DNA of 18,578 bases, taken from Pseudobacteriovorax antillogorgiicola (GTDB lineage: Bacteria > Bdellovibrionota_B > Oligoflexia > Oligoflexales > RGVZ01). The stretch is from contig CAMDGW010000020.1 in assembly GCA_945897695.1 (NCBI GenBank), forward strand, positions 1 to 18,578, given 5' to 3'. The notes under the pieces are model-generated. The model ran no database searches, had not been told where the DNA came from, and was given only the letters and a program-made list of their open reading frames with translations. The translations under genes were made by a program, and so were the position numbers. Below are positions 1 through 7,513 of this stretch, one piece after another (within the stretch, counting starts at the first letter, position 1; every line of letters starts with the position of its first letter).

Positions 1-779
1 CATTTAAGAATTATCTGCAAAACACAGATACGCACGGAGGAATCATATTCTGCGGGGATCTTCCGGCTGTAAAAGAGGCCTCCCAAGGCTATCTTGGAAA
101 GAAGATTGCTTACGGGATGAATACCGCAAATGATTTATATGCAAATCGCTATCAGGCCGCCGGTCTTTCGGCATCATCCTTAGTCATTTTTTCTGCTAAT
201 TCAGCAAAACTGCAGCTGCCACTTCCCGGTCAGCACAATACATGTAATGCCCTCGCTGCAATTGGTGTTGCTCTTCTTCTGGGACACCCCCTCGACAAAG
301 CGGTCCAAGCGATGTCATCTTTTCCTGGCGTTCAACGTCGCATGCAAAGATATGAGGCGGCCTCCGGAGCGATTATCTTTGATGATTACGCCCACAATCC
401 CGGAAAAATTAGTAGCTGTATCGCTGGAATATCTGAGGCATTCCCCGAGAGACGAATCATTGCCTGTTTCCAGCCTCATAGGTTTTCTAGAATATCAAGT
501 TTATACACGGAATTTATTTCGTCCTTCCGCGCAAAGAATATTGTGGTAGTGGTTTTGCCAGTTTACGCCTCTGGGGAGGCGCCCATTAAGGGATTTGAGC
601 CAGAAAGAGTGGCGACTGATATTTCCAAAATGTCGGGGATCCAAACTTTTTCGGCCCCAACTTTGAAAGGTGGCTACGAATTGATAAAATCAATTCTAGA
701 TCTCGACAATGACGTGGTCGTTACTATTGGCGCTGGCGATGTCTGGCAGGTGGCTCTTCAGCTATCGCTTGATATATAG
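1..779 (+). CDS. murC: UDP-N-acetylmuramate--L-alanine ligase MurC, C-terminal part (5' end outside window)
   Basis: Cytoplasmic peptidoglycan precursor enzyme that joins L-alanine to UDP-MurNAc using ATP. The frame read from base 3 is open to a TAG stop at 777-779, so the gene enters from the left and lacks roughly its first 200 residues. The ATG at 117 is internal. Visible Mur-ligase features are HNTCNALAAIG (the central-domain HN..NALAA motif), DDYAHNPGKI (usually DDYGHHPTE in MurC), FQPHRFSR and VYASGEAPIKG; the last two are typical of MurC rather than MurD, E or F. The ordinary DDYGHHP signature is altered to DDYAHNP, a modest deviation also seen in related Mur/Mpl ligases. It ends 26 bases before ftsQ, with which it is probably cotranscribed. 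murB and ddl, common between murC and ftsQ elsewhere, are absent here. The MurC assignment is firm. Confidence 0.93.
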   Translation, partial: FKNYLQNTDTHGGIIFCGDLPAVKEASQGYLGKKIAYGMNTANDLYANRYQAAGLSASSLVIFSANSAKLQLPLPGQHNTCNALAAIGVALLLGHPLDKAVQAMSSFPGVQRRMQRYEAASGAIIFDDYAHNPGKISSCIAGISEAFPERRIIACFQPHRFSRISSLYTEFISSFRAKNIVVVVLPVYASGEAPIKGFEPERVATDISKMSGIQTFSAPTLKGGYELIKSILDLDNDVVVTIGAGDVWQVALQLSLDI

Positions 780-805
780 TTGTTTATAACCATGAGAGGA
801 CTCAC

Positions 806-1720
806 ATGCTTCGTTTCCTTAAGCGAAAAGACAGCAAGAAGCGATCGGTCCTCGAAAAACAGCGTGTTTCAAAAAAAGGCGCTAAAAATTCTTTTTCAGG
901 CCATGCGTTTTCCTGGTCGCTGGCCGCAAAGTCGTTATTGATCGTGCTGAGCATTGTCCTTGTGTCGGCACTTTGTATTCGAGCCTTTGATAAGGCAAAG
1001 GATTTAGCCTCCTATGTCAATTCACTGATAGTTCTTTCGCCGAAAGATTGGAGAATTGAAGTGGTTTCTGGAGGTGGGTCACCGTTACCAGAGGATGTTA
1101 AACGAGAGGTCTATAAGGTTGCAGGTAGATCGTTGAAGACTGGGTCGGCCGAAGACCTGCAAAGGCTTGCAAAGCAAGTGGAATCTCTCGGCATGGTTGA
1201 TGGAGTGCGTGTTGTGAGGCCCCTTGCCGATACAGTATTGCTTTCGGCTGAGCTTCGTCGCCCTGCTCTGCTCGTTGGCGTCGGCAACAAAACACGATTT
1301 ATGACACTTGATGGCACGGTGTTTGGCGATTCGTCGGATAATACTGGAAACCCTTCTGCCGCAAACCCGGGAGTTATAGTAACCGGGGTTTTTGATCATC
1401 GTCCGAACCCAGGTGTTGACGACTCCATGCGAGTCATCACTTCGGCCGAAGAGCGAAGACATCTTTTGGACGCCCTTGAAGTCTGGCAACGTTCAAATGA
1501 ATCAGGGGTGGAAACCAGACAGATTAGCTTTCAAAAGTTTCGTGGATACTCCATCTCATTGGCTGATGGCACCGAAGTGGTCCTGGGAATAAAGCCCTTT
1601 GATTACAAGTTGAAGAAATTGCGCGGTATTCTTGATGGTCTAAAAAAAGATGGCATCACGGCCGCCCGTATCGAGTTGGACTATGAAGGGAAGGCATTTA
1701 TCAAGGAAAGAAAACTATGA
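806..1720 (+). CDS. ftsQ: Cell division protein FtsQ
   Basis: Bitopic inner-membrane divisome protein that links early division proteins to the septal peptidoglycan synthases through FtsB and FtsL. The 304-residue product has a basic cytoplasmic N-terminus (about residues 1-33, rich in Lys and Arg), one transmembrane segment (about 38-60) and a periplasmic part. That part begins with a POTRA-like stretch (about 72-150), followed by the FtsQ beta domain, which includes a MTLDGTVFG segment like those of other FtsQ proteins. The ATG at 806 is preceded by AGAGGA at a suitable distance. The gene lies between murC and ftsA, and its TGA stop overlaps the ftsA start by four bases (ATGA), which suggests translational coupling. 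Sequence conservation in FtsQ is low, so the call rests on topology, domain order and position in the division cluster. Confidence 0.88.
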   Translation: MLRFLKRKDSKKRSVLEKQRVSKKGAKNSFSGHAFSWSLAAKSLLIVLSIVLVSALCIRAFDKAKDLASYVNSLIVLSPKDWRIEVVSGGGSPLPEDVKREVYKVAGRSLKTGSAEDLQRLAKQVESLGMVDGVRVVRPLADTVLLSAELRRPALLVGVGNKTRFMTLDGTVFGDSSDNTGNPSAANPGVIVTGVFDHRPNPGVDDSMRVITSAEERRHLLDALEVWQRSNESGVETRQISFQKFRGYSISLADGTEVVLGIKPFDYKLKKLRGILDGLKKDGITAARIELDYEGKAFIKERKL

Positions 1721-2895
1721 TCGGCGGCAAAACAAAAAAAGATAAGGCCGTCGCTTTTTTCGACATCGGACACGACGTGCTACGCATGGCGCTTGTTTCA
1801 AGCGGAGGGCATGAGCTCTCAGCATTCCAAACAAAGTGCCTTGGTTTTTCCAAAGGGAAAGTTGTAGATGCCTCTTTATTTGCAGCATCCATTGGCGAGC
1901 TACTTTCATCTGCTGGCGTCGCCGGATCCGAGATTTATGCGATTTTGTCCATTCCGACACTTCAGACCAGGACCCTTAGGCGTTCAATCCAGCATAAATG
2001 TGGAGGCTCCTACCGTTCGTCAGATTATGCAAGCCTCGAAGAGGCTGCTATTGATTCTGCGACAAGTGATCTAGACGAAGTCATTGATGTCTATGTGGCG
2101 CACTGCTGGCTAGACGACAAAGCCATCGATTCTATGTCTTTTGGACAATCCGGAAGGGGTCTGCGCGCGCAAGTGTTGCTTGCCACGCATCCAAAAATTT
2201 TACTGGCCGATATTCTTTCGGCAATGAACTTTTGTGGCATCGAAGTCTCAGAATTTAGAAGTGGATATTTTGGTTTGGCGAGGGCGTTAACGTCTTTACG
2301 ACCTGGCGTCGAAAACGCCGTCTTGATTGATATCGGGCACAGCACAACGTCTGGCGTGATAACAATAGGAGGGTCGGTCCAGCAGGTATTTAATGTTCCC
2401 GCCGGAAGCAATCACATCACAAGAGATCTCATGGTAGCCCTCAACGAGAGTTATGATCATGCCGAGCTCTTCAAAGTAACCCATGGGTTGACGTCAAACC
2501 CTTCAGGGATTGATCTTGGGAAATTTATCCGCCCGCGAGTAGCCGAGATTCTTGCCCTTAGTCTTAAAAACTATGCGATTTACGCTAAGGCACTCGACGG
2601 CGGCTTGATGTTCTGTGGCAATGGTTCCCAATTATCTGGCTTTGCGCCATTTGCTGGCAGGGCGTTGGGCACGGTAACACCTTTTATTTGCTCACTATCT
2701 GGCAAGACGGCTGCAAGCTTTATTGATGTAACAACCATTAAGGGGTCGGCAATAATTGACTCTGGATGGATGATCCTTTTTTCCCAAATTAAAACCTACC
2801 TAGAGGATCAGGCGGTTCGTCGATTTGAGCGCGATGCCAGGCCTCTAGCGAAACTTCGACCTTTGTGGACATGGCTGTCTGAATTGTCCAGATAA
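1717..2895 (+). CDS. ftsA: Cell division protein FtsA
   Basis: Actin-like ATPase that anchors FtsZ filaments to the membrane and recruits later division proteins. The 392-residue protein shows the actin-fold elements in order: phosphate-1 near the start (FFDIGHDVLRMAL), phosphate-2 (LIDIGHSTTSGVI, around residue 207) and the adenosine motif (MFCGNGSQLSGFA, usually GGGSQL.G). The C-terminus (LAKLRPLWTWLSELSR) looks like the amphipathic membrane-targeting helix. The phosphate loops are somewhat unusual, with His where many FtsA proteins have Ser or Thr (DIGH rather than DIGT or DIGS). The start overlaps the ftsQ stop (ATGA). A 151-base gap containing a promoter separates it from ftsZ. Family assignment is firm from the motifs and the ftsQ-ftsA-ftsZ order. 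Confidence 0.9.
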   Translation: MIGGKTKKDKAVAFFDIGHDVLRMALVSSGGHELSAFQTKCLGFSKGKVVDASLFAASIGELLSSAGVAGSEIYAILSIPTLQTRTLRRSIQHKCGGSYRSSDYASLEEAAIDSATSDLDEVIDVYVAHCWLDDKAIDSMSFGQSGRGLRAQVLLATHPKILLADILSAMNFCGIEVSEFRSGYFGLARALTSLRPGVENAVLIDIGHSTTSGVITIGGSVQQVFNVPAGSNHITRDLMVALNESYDHAELFKVTHGLTSNPSGIDLGKFIRPRVAEILALSLKNYAIYAKALDGGLMFCGNGSQLSGFAPFAGRALGTVTPFICSLSGKTAASFIDVTTIKGSAIIDSGWMILFSQIKTYLEDQAVRRFERDARPLAKLRPLWTWLSELSR

Positions 2896-2927
2896 TTTGA
2901 TGAGATCCTTTAATATTTGTCAAAAAG

Positions 2928-2957
2928 TTGACACGCTCTTTCAGCATTCCTTATAAT
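2928..2957 (+). promoter_or_regulatory. Consensus sigma70-type promoter for ftsZ
   Basis: TTGACA at 2928-2933 and TATAAT at 2952-2957 are both exact consensus hexamers, separated by 18 bases. The promoter lies in the 151-base ftsA-ftsZ gap. It predicts a transcript start near 2964 and a leader of roughly 80 bases. A short inverted repeat (GTGAC, loop TTTG, GTCAC, 3002-3015) lies within that leader. This would let ftsZ be expressed independently of, and more strongly than, ftsQA. Confidence 0.8.
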
Positions 2958-3046
2958 TTTAACTATACTTTGATTTATTCGGTTTTGAATCGGACAGTTG
3001 TGTGACTTTGGTCACTGCTGTGTACAAGGCTGCAAGGAGGCTGGCT

Positions 3047-4882
3047 ATGTCTTTTAACGCTTTTGGGGCAAAGATAAAGGTTATCGGCGTCGGTGGTGGC
3101 GGCGGAAACGCTGTTAATACCATGATTCGCTCTGGTTTGGAGGGCGTAGATTTTATTGTAGCAAACACTGACGCTCAAGCATTAAAGGCCTCCTTGGCCC
3201 CTCACAAAATTCAGTTAGGCAAAGACCTAACAAAAGGCCTTGGCGCCGGTGCAGATCCAGACATCGGCCGAGATGCTGCCGTTGAAGACAGAATGGAACT
3301 GCAAGACTTTCTGAGCGACGCTGATATGGTGTTTATCACCGCCGGCATGGGTGGTGGCACAGGAACCGGCGCTGCCGCCGTCGTTGCTCAGATTGCCAGA
3401 GAGCTTGGTGCTCTGACGGTAGCGGTCGTAACTAAGCCTTTTGCCTTTGAGGGTAAACGCCGTCGCAAGCATGCCGAGCAGGGTGTTGCGCGCCTGAGAG
3501 AGTGCGTGGACACGCTGATTACTATTCCAAATCAACGACTTTTGCAGGTGGCGACACCAGATTTAAGCATGCTGGATGCGTTTAAATTAGCGGATAATGT
3601 TTTAGTAAACGCCGTCCGCGGCATAAGCGATATCATCAATACACCTGGTCTTATCAACGTTGACTTCGCTGACGTTAAGACAGTGATGAGCAGCATGGGC
3701 CATGCGCTGATGGGTATTGGATACGGCGCTGGCGCAGAACGGGCTTTAGCTGCTGCAAAGCAGGCCATCTCGTCTCCACTGCTCGAAGATGTGGACATTG
3801 AGGGAGCGACCGGCATTCTCATTAATATTACGGCTGGAACAAATGTCTCCATTATGGAAGTCAACAACGCCTGTATGGTCATTCAAGAAGCCGCTCACGA
3901 AGATGCAAATATCATCTTCGGAGCCGTTATCGACGAGACGCTGGGCGACGAAATCAGGATCACGGTTATCGCAACCGGCTTTCCTGTTGAAGAGGGCCTG
4001 CCCGTTGATGACAGCCTTCATGCCTCATCGCGCTCATTAGGTCCAGCCTCCGGATCTCGCAGCCAACTGCAGCAAGGGTCGGTCGTGCCACAGAGACTTG
4101 TTAGTCCCCCTCGCCTCACAAGCCAGCCTCTGGTCAGCTCAAGACCGGCAATCACTGTGCCAACATCACCACAAAGAAATGTTCACCAGCCGGTGACAAA
4201 GAGTTTTGAAGGTGACGCCCCAACACAGCAGCCTCAGACCGTTGTGAATCGTCAGCACGCCCCAGTCGCTCCTCAAAGCTATTCGCAGCAGATAGCAGAT
4301 CAAGTGGCCCGCGCTCCAATAACGACTTTCGCAGCCGAGGAAGAAGCTCCAAAGCCTATTGACGCTGCCCTAGAGGCATCAGCCCTTGCTCAGTGGACCA
4401 TGGAAGAGCTGACTGCTGTGTCACCAGTCGAAGGCGCGGACCTTTCTGGCCTTGATATTGAGCGCTCAGATGCACCAGGTACTCCTGTTTTTACAGAAAC
4501 ACCGGCCCAAACCCAGTTCCACAAGACTGTTGCTGAAATGGTTTTCATCGAAGAACCGGCTGCCCAGGACCTCTTTGCGTCGGGAATCGAAATGGACGAA
4601 GTCGCCAGCATCTGGGGCTCACCGTCTGACCTTGAGCGAGCTGGAGCTATTGTGGCTCAAGACCCGCAGGCTTGGGAGTTTGATGCACCAAACCCAGAAC
4701 TTGTATCAAACGAAATTGATCGACGAATTGACGAGGCACTTGCACTAGCAGGGAAAATGACGCAATTGAATTCTGAGGCCGCACAACCAAACGCTGCCCA
4801 GGATCGACAAGGTCTAGACCTAGATGATCTTGATCTTCCAGCGTTCCTTCGTTACGGCTCAGACGCACGCCAAGGTGGGTAA
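3047..4882 (+). CDS. ftsZ: Cell division GTPase FtsZ with very long C-terminal linker
   Basis: Tubulin-like GTPase that forms the Z-ring. ATG 3047 is chosen because AAGGAGG lies at 3034-3040 and the product begins just before the conserved IKVIGVGGGGGNAVN loop. An in-frame GTG at 3002 would add 15 unconserved residues. The product has 611 residues. Core features are NTDAQAL (40-46), the tubulin signature GGGTGTG (102-108), IPNQRLL (160-166) and the catalytic T7 loop NVDFAD (204-209); the globular core ends near 312. The C-terminal peptide DLDLPAFLRYG near the end matches the conserved FtsZ tail that binds FtsA and other partners. Between them lies a linker of nearly 280 residues, rich in Gln, Pro and Ser and then acidic. 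E. coli FtsZ is 383 residues in total. The gene is followed immediately by a strong terminator. Confidence 0.97.
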   Translation: MSFNAFGAKIKVIGVGGGGGNAVNTMIRSGLEGVDFIVANTDAQALKASLAPHKIQLGKDLTKGLGAGADPDIGRDAAVEDRMELQDFLSDADMVFITAGMGGGTGTGAAAVVAQIARELGALTVAVVTKPFAFEGKRRRKHAEQGVARLRECVDTLITIPNQRLLQVATPDLSMLDAFKLADNVLVNAVRGISDIINTPGLINVDFADVKTVMSSMGHALMGIGYGAGAERALAAAKQAISSPLLEDVDIEGATGILINITAGTNVSIMEVNNACMVIQEAAHEDANIIFGAVIDETLGDEIRITVIATGFPVEEGLPVDDSLHASSRSLGPASGSRSQLQQGSVVPQRLVSPPRLTSQPLVSSRPAITVPTSPQRNVHQPVTKSFEGDAPTQQPQTVVNRQHAPVAPQSYSQQIADQVARAPITTFAAEEEAPKPIDAALEASALAQWTMEELTAVSPVEGADLSGLDIERSDAPGTPVFTETPAQTQFHKTVAEMVFIEEPAAQDLFASGIEMDEVASIWGSPSDLERAGAIVAQDPQAWEFDAPNPELVSNEIDRRIDEALALAGKMTQLNSEAAQPNAAQDRQGLDLDDLDLPAFLRYGSDARQGG

Positions 4883-4893
4883 AGAGTCCTAGC

Positions 4894-4934
4894 AAAAGCC
4901 CCCAGCCGCAACCATGCAGCACGGGGGCTTTTTT
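4894..4934. terminator. Bidirectional rho-independent terminator between ftsZ and the SDR gene
   Basis: AAAAGCCCCC (4894-4903) pairs perfectly with GGGGGCTTTT within 4923-4934, across a 19-base loop. The stem is followed by a T run on the plus strand and, symmetrically, by a T run on the minus strand. It starts 12 bases after the ftsZ stop and ends 13 bases before the SDR stop, so one hairpin can serve both converging transcripts. Confidence 0.9.
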
Positions 4935-4947
4935 GCGTTAGAGTCGG

Positions 4948-5901
4948 TTAAACTGCGTTAATAGGCTCTATTTTCCGGCCTCGCTCTTGCCCAAAAACTA
5001 CTGGCGGAACGCCTATCACTGGCGGTTTTTTTGCCACCGTGCTTGCCTCAAAATAATCCGATAGCTTTGCCTCGGTGGCTTTCGCCGCACCAAAACGAGC
5101 TTCGGCCCATCGAAACAAAACATCACCAATCACTCCGCCAACTGTTAGACGTTTTTTACCCCAAATTTTTGACTCAAGAGCCGACACGATGCTTGCGCCA
5201 GAAAGAGGCTCTGTTGATGTCAAATCAATGACGCGGCAATAAGAACCTACGTCTCTACTCTTAAGAGCATCATCAACAGCCATGACAATGTCTTGAATCG
5301 TGGTGAGAACGATGCCCTCTTTTTCCCTGGGCAAGGGCAAAATGAGCGGAAGCCTAGCTATTGCTGACGCTGTCTTAATAAAATCACTGTCTGCGAGACC
5401 GCTTCCTACAGCACCTGCTCGAATAATAATTTTCTCTGGAATATTTGAATTTAAAATAATGTTTTCTGCGCAATACTTTTCGCGCAATACTGCGCTCTTT
5501 GCTGTGCGATCAACGCCTACCCAGCTTATAAATATAATCTTTCGCGCGTGAGCACGTTCCATAGAAGAAACCAGATTCTGTGTCATGACAACGTTATTAG
5601 ACACCTGGATCTGGGAGTCTGTGGGTACATGACCCTGAAGGCTTTGGGCTCCAAGAACCCCACCCTGCCAAGCCAAATGGATCACTGTGTCAGTTGATTT
5701 GAGTGCAGCTGCGGCGCTATCGGCTTGTAACAAATCTCCACACAGTGGAAGAAAGTTGTTCAAAGCCTTTGGAAGTTGGTTGCGATAAAGACCAATCGTT
5801 TGTTTTTCCTGGCCAGCCAGATGTGCAGAAATTTTTTGACCTATCTGACCCGCAGACCCTGTAATCAGGGCTGCTCTGCGCGTGGCATTTGCATTCGTCA
5901 T
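4948..5901 (-). CDS. Atypical SDR / NAD(P)-binding Rossmann-fold epimerase-like protein
   Basis: About 317 residues. The N-terminal Rossmann segment AALITGSAGQIG carries the TGxxGxxG dinucleotide-binding loop of extended or atypical SDR proteins. Later strands fit the family too: VIHLAW, IIFISW and IIIRAGAVGSG. The region aligning with the YxxxK catalytic pair reads VLREKYCAEN: the Lys and the following AEN are kept, but Val stands where Tyr is expected. It may therefore bind the cofactor without ordinary epimerase or dehydrogenase activity; that is inference. ATG 5901 is preferred over ATG 5910 because GGGAG sits directly against the upstream ATG but nine bases before this one. It is the last gene of the minus-strand run after a glycosyltransferase, so a role in sugar or envelope metabolism is possible. 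Substrate unknown. Confidence 0.75.
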   Translation of the reverse strand: MTNANATRRAALITGSAGQIGQKISAHLAGQEKQTIGLYRNQLPKALNNFLPLCGDLLQADSAAAALKSTDTVIHLAWQGGVLGAQSLQGHVPTDSQIQVSNNVVMTQNLVSSMERAHARKIIFISWVGVDRTAKSAVLREKYCAENIILNSNIPEKIIIRAGAVGSGLADSDFIKTASAIARLPLILPLPREKEGIVLTTIQDIVMAVDDALKSRDVGSYCRVIDLTSTEPLSGASIVSALESKIWGKKRLTVGGVIGDVLFRWAEARFGAAKATEAKLSDYFEASTVAKKPPVIGVPPVVFGQERGRKIEPINAV

Positions 5902-5922
5902 GACTGACATCTCCCAAAATCC

Positions 5923-5951
5923 GAAAAAATAGAGTCTTGCGTCGCTCTATT
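5923..5951 (-). terminator. Possible weak terminator after the glycosyltransferase gene
   Basis: Read on the minus strand, AATAGAG and CTCTATT form a 7-bp stem with a 10-base loop (arms 5928-5934 and 5945-5951), followed by a run of T. The stem is AT-rich and overlaps the glycosyltransferase stop codon. It could reduce, rather than stop, readthrough into the SDR gene, which begins about 50 bases further on. Confidence 0.4.
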
Positions 5952-7056
5952 ATAGCAAGGACTCATAAATTTTGAGAGTTTTTTGGGCGATTTCCAGCCA
6001 ACTTGGGAGCATTGGTTGCTCGCCCTTCGGAGGCTCCTTGGAAACAAGACTTAGGAAACCAGCAACCCAGTCATCAAGGGGTGCCTCGCGGTTTAGCCCC
6101 TTTACTAATTTTTTTCCAAATCCGGCAACCTCATCAATTCCCGAGCCGCGGCAATAAAGTAATTGTAATCCCCTCGCAAGGGCGTCGGCAGCTGGAAGAC
6201 ACCAACCCTCGTAGAGCGATGGATGAACGAATACCTTAGAGTTGGCGTAAAGAACCTCCAACTGCGTGGTCGAGATATTGCTAATAACTTCTAAATTTGG
6301 CAGCGGCGTTTTAACCCGTCTTCTGCCCTGTTCATTTGTCACAAGGACAAATCTTTTTTCAGGCATCCTTTCTGCCATGTTTACGAACATCTCAAGACGC
6401 TTGTAGGATTCACCGCGTCCGATGGCTAGACCATCGATAGCCCGCAATGACCACTCTCTGCCAAGGTCAGCGGGAACATTGGTGCCATATCCTAAGTTAA
6501 AGATTTTATCACTTAAGCCAGAGCCAAACCGCTCAAGCAACTGGATTTTAGTCCAATAAGAGCCGGTAATGATCTTGTCAGCGCGAGCGATGACCCGCGG
6601 TAAGACAGACATCAGCTGAAGCGAAAGCGCTGTCACATCTTCAAGGTTTAGGGAAATCATGTCATGAATGGTAACAACAAATCGGTCGTCACTTCTTTTT
6701 GAACGCAGTAATGGCAGGTTCAGATTGCTTAATCCGTGGAAAATAACGCCGGAATTAGGCCAAGTCTCCTTGCAAGCGCCATATGTCCAGAGTGGATAAC
6801 AGGGTTTTAGTTTTTGAACTTTGGATAGAAATTTATTTTCAAAGCTTCGAACCTTTACTTGTTGGGCCTCAGGGACATAGGGCGGCATTTCGCCGTCAAG
6901 GGCAGCAACCTGGGGCATACACCCCAAATCATTCAAAGAATTGAATAGACTCTGGCCGTAAACACCAATTCCAGAATACTGAGCGGATAAACCAAGACCG
7001 TCCCATACGATTATCGGCAATGAGCCTTTTTCAGGATGGGACGGTCGCTTAGTCAT
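5950..7056 (-). CDS. Glycosyltransferase, GT4 family (GT-B fold)
   Basis: A 368-residue probable nucleotide-sugar transferase acting on an unknown acceptor. The N-terminal half holds SGIGVYGQSLFNSL (residues 28-41), like the GIG.Y...L loop of GT4 enzymes, and VTIHDM (128-133). The C-terminal half holds GRGESYKRLEMFVNMAERMP, with the donor-binding YKRL, and then HPSLYEGWCLPAADALARG. In the usual E-x7-E motif (EGFGLPxxE) the first Glu is E283 but the second is Asp (D291), a conservative change. No transmembrane segment is evident, so it is probably cytoplasmic or membrane-associated. It starts 13 bases after the atpC stop and has no clear ribosome binding site, which suggests cotranscription with the atp operon. 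Possible products include lipopolysaccharide, capsule or another glycan; the sequence does not decide. Confidence 0.8.
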   Translation of the reverse strand: MTKRPSHPEKGSLPIIVWDGLGLSAQYSGIGVYGQSLFNSLNDLGCMPQVAALDGEMPPYVPEAQQVKVRSFENKFLSKVQKLKPCYPLWTYGACKETWPNSGVIFHGLSNLNLPLLRSKRSDDRFVVTIHDMISLNLEDVTALSLQLMSVLPRVIARADKIITGSYWTKIQLLERFGSGLSDKIFNLGYGTNVPADLGREWSLRAIDGLAIGRGESYKRLEMFVNMAERMPEKRFVLVTNEQGRRRVKTPLPNLEVISNISTTQLEVLYANSKVFVHPSLYEGWCLPAADALARGLQLLYCRGSGIDEVAGFGKKLVKGLNREAPLDDWVAGFLSLVSKEPPKGEQPMLPSWLEIAQKTLKIYESLL

Positions 7057-7069
7057 TAAATTTGTTTGC

Positions 7070-7495
7070 TCAATGCGTACTTTTCGCAGCGCTAGCGAGC
7101 TCTAATCGCTGCTGCGCGCGTTTTTTTGCACTCAGAGCACGGGGAACATCTACTTCGCTTGTCTTGCTTGGGGTTAGTCGCTCTTCCGCGCGGACCAGTG
7201 ATTTTTTGGCTCGCTCTACGTTAATTTCCGATGGCTTTTCTATGACGTCCGCCAGCACAGTGACTGCGTCACGTGAAACATCAACAAAACCACCCGACAC
7301 AAATAACTTTTCGGGTGTTGCTGATCCACTTTCCAAAAGAAGAGATCCAATTCCAAGCTCTGCAACCATCGCAGCATGGCCTGGAAGCAAAGTCATATTC
7401 CCAAGCTCTCCAGGAAGTCCGAGCGCCTTAACTGGGCCTCTAAAAATAATCCGCTCTGGCGAGAGCACTCTAACTTGTAATTCGCCTTGTGACAT
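7070..7495 (-). CDS. atpC: F1 ATP synthase epsilon subunit AtpC
   Basis: Central-stalk subunit that couples and inhibits rotation. At 141 residues it is close to the family norm. It has the N-terminal beta-sandwich (LQVRVLSPERIIFRGPVKAL, then PGELGNMTLLPGHAAM, matching the usual PG..G..G.LPGHAP. pattern) and a helical C-terminus rich in Ala, Lys and Arg (from about residue 90). The ATG at 7495 has GGGAG seven bases upstream; a longer reading starting at 7525 adds ten unconserved residues. It is the last ATP synthase gene of the operon, 48 bases after atpD, with a GC-rich hairpin in that gap. The codons for VSRDA in this gene form a near-palindrome resembling parS. Confidence 0.95.
   Translation of the reverse strand: MSQGELQVRVLSPERIIFRGPVKALGLPGELGNMTLLPGHAAMVAELGIGSLLLESGSATPEKLFVSGGFVDVSRDAVTVLADVIEKPSEINVERAKKSLVRAEERLTPSKTSEVDVPRALSAKKRAQQRLELASAAKSTH
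7265..7280. promoter_or_regulatory. Degenerate parS-like site inside atpC
   Basis: TGCGTCACGTGAAACA matches the canonical parS TGTTTCACGTGAAACA at 14 of 16 positions. The CACGTG centre and the whole right half-site are intact; the two mismatches are at positions 3 and 4. It lies about 7.7 kb from the three-site parS cluster and within reach of the same ParB. It may be a weak site or chance, because it is under coding constraint. Confidence 0.4.
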
Positions 7496-7513
7496 TTGGT
7501 GACTCCCTAAAAC

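Noticed and set aside
3002..3046. GTG start giving FtsZ 15 extra residues
   Set aside because: AAGGAGG lies just before ATG 3047, and the extension is unlike FtsZ N-termini and overlaps a hairpin.
6791..6799. DnaA-box-like TTATCCACT in the glycosyltransferase gene
   Set aside because: Single isolated one-mismatch match inside coding sequence, expected by chance.
7062..7502. 146-codon open frame on the plus strand opposite atpC
   Set aside because: It mirrors atpC on the other strand; composition and context give no support for a gene.
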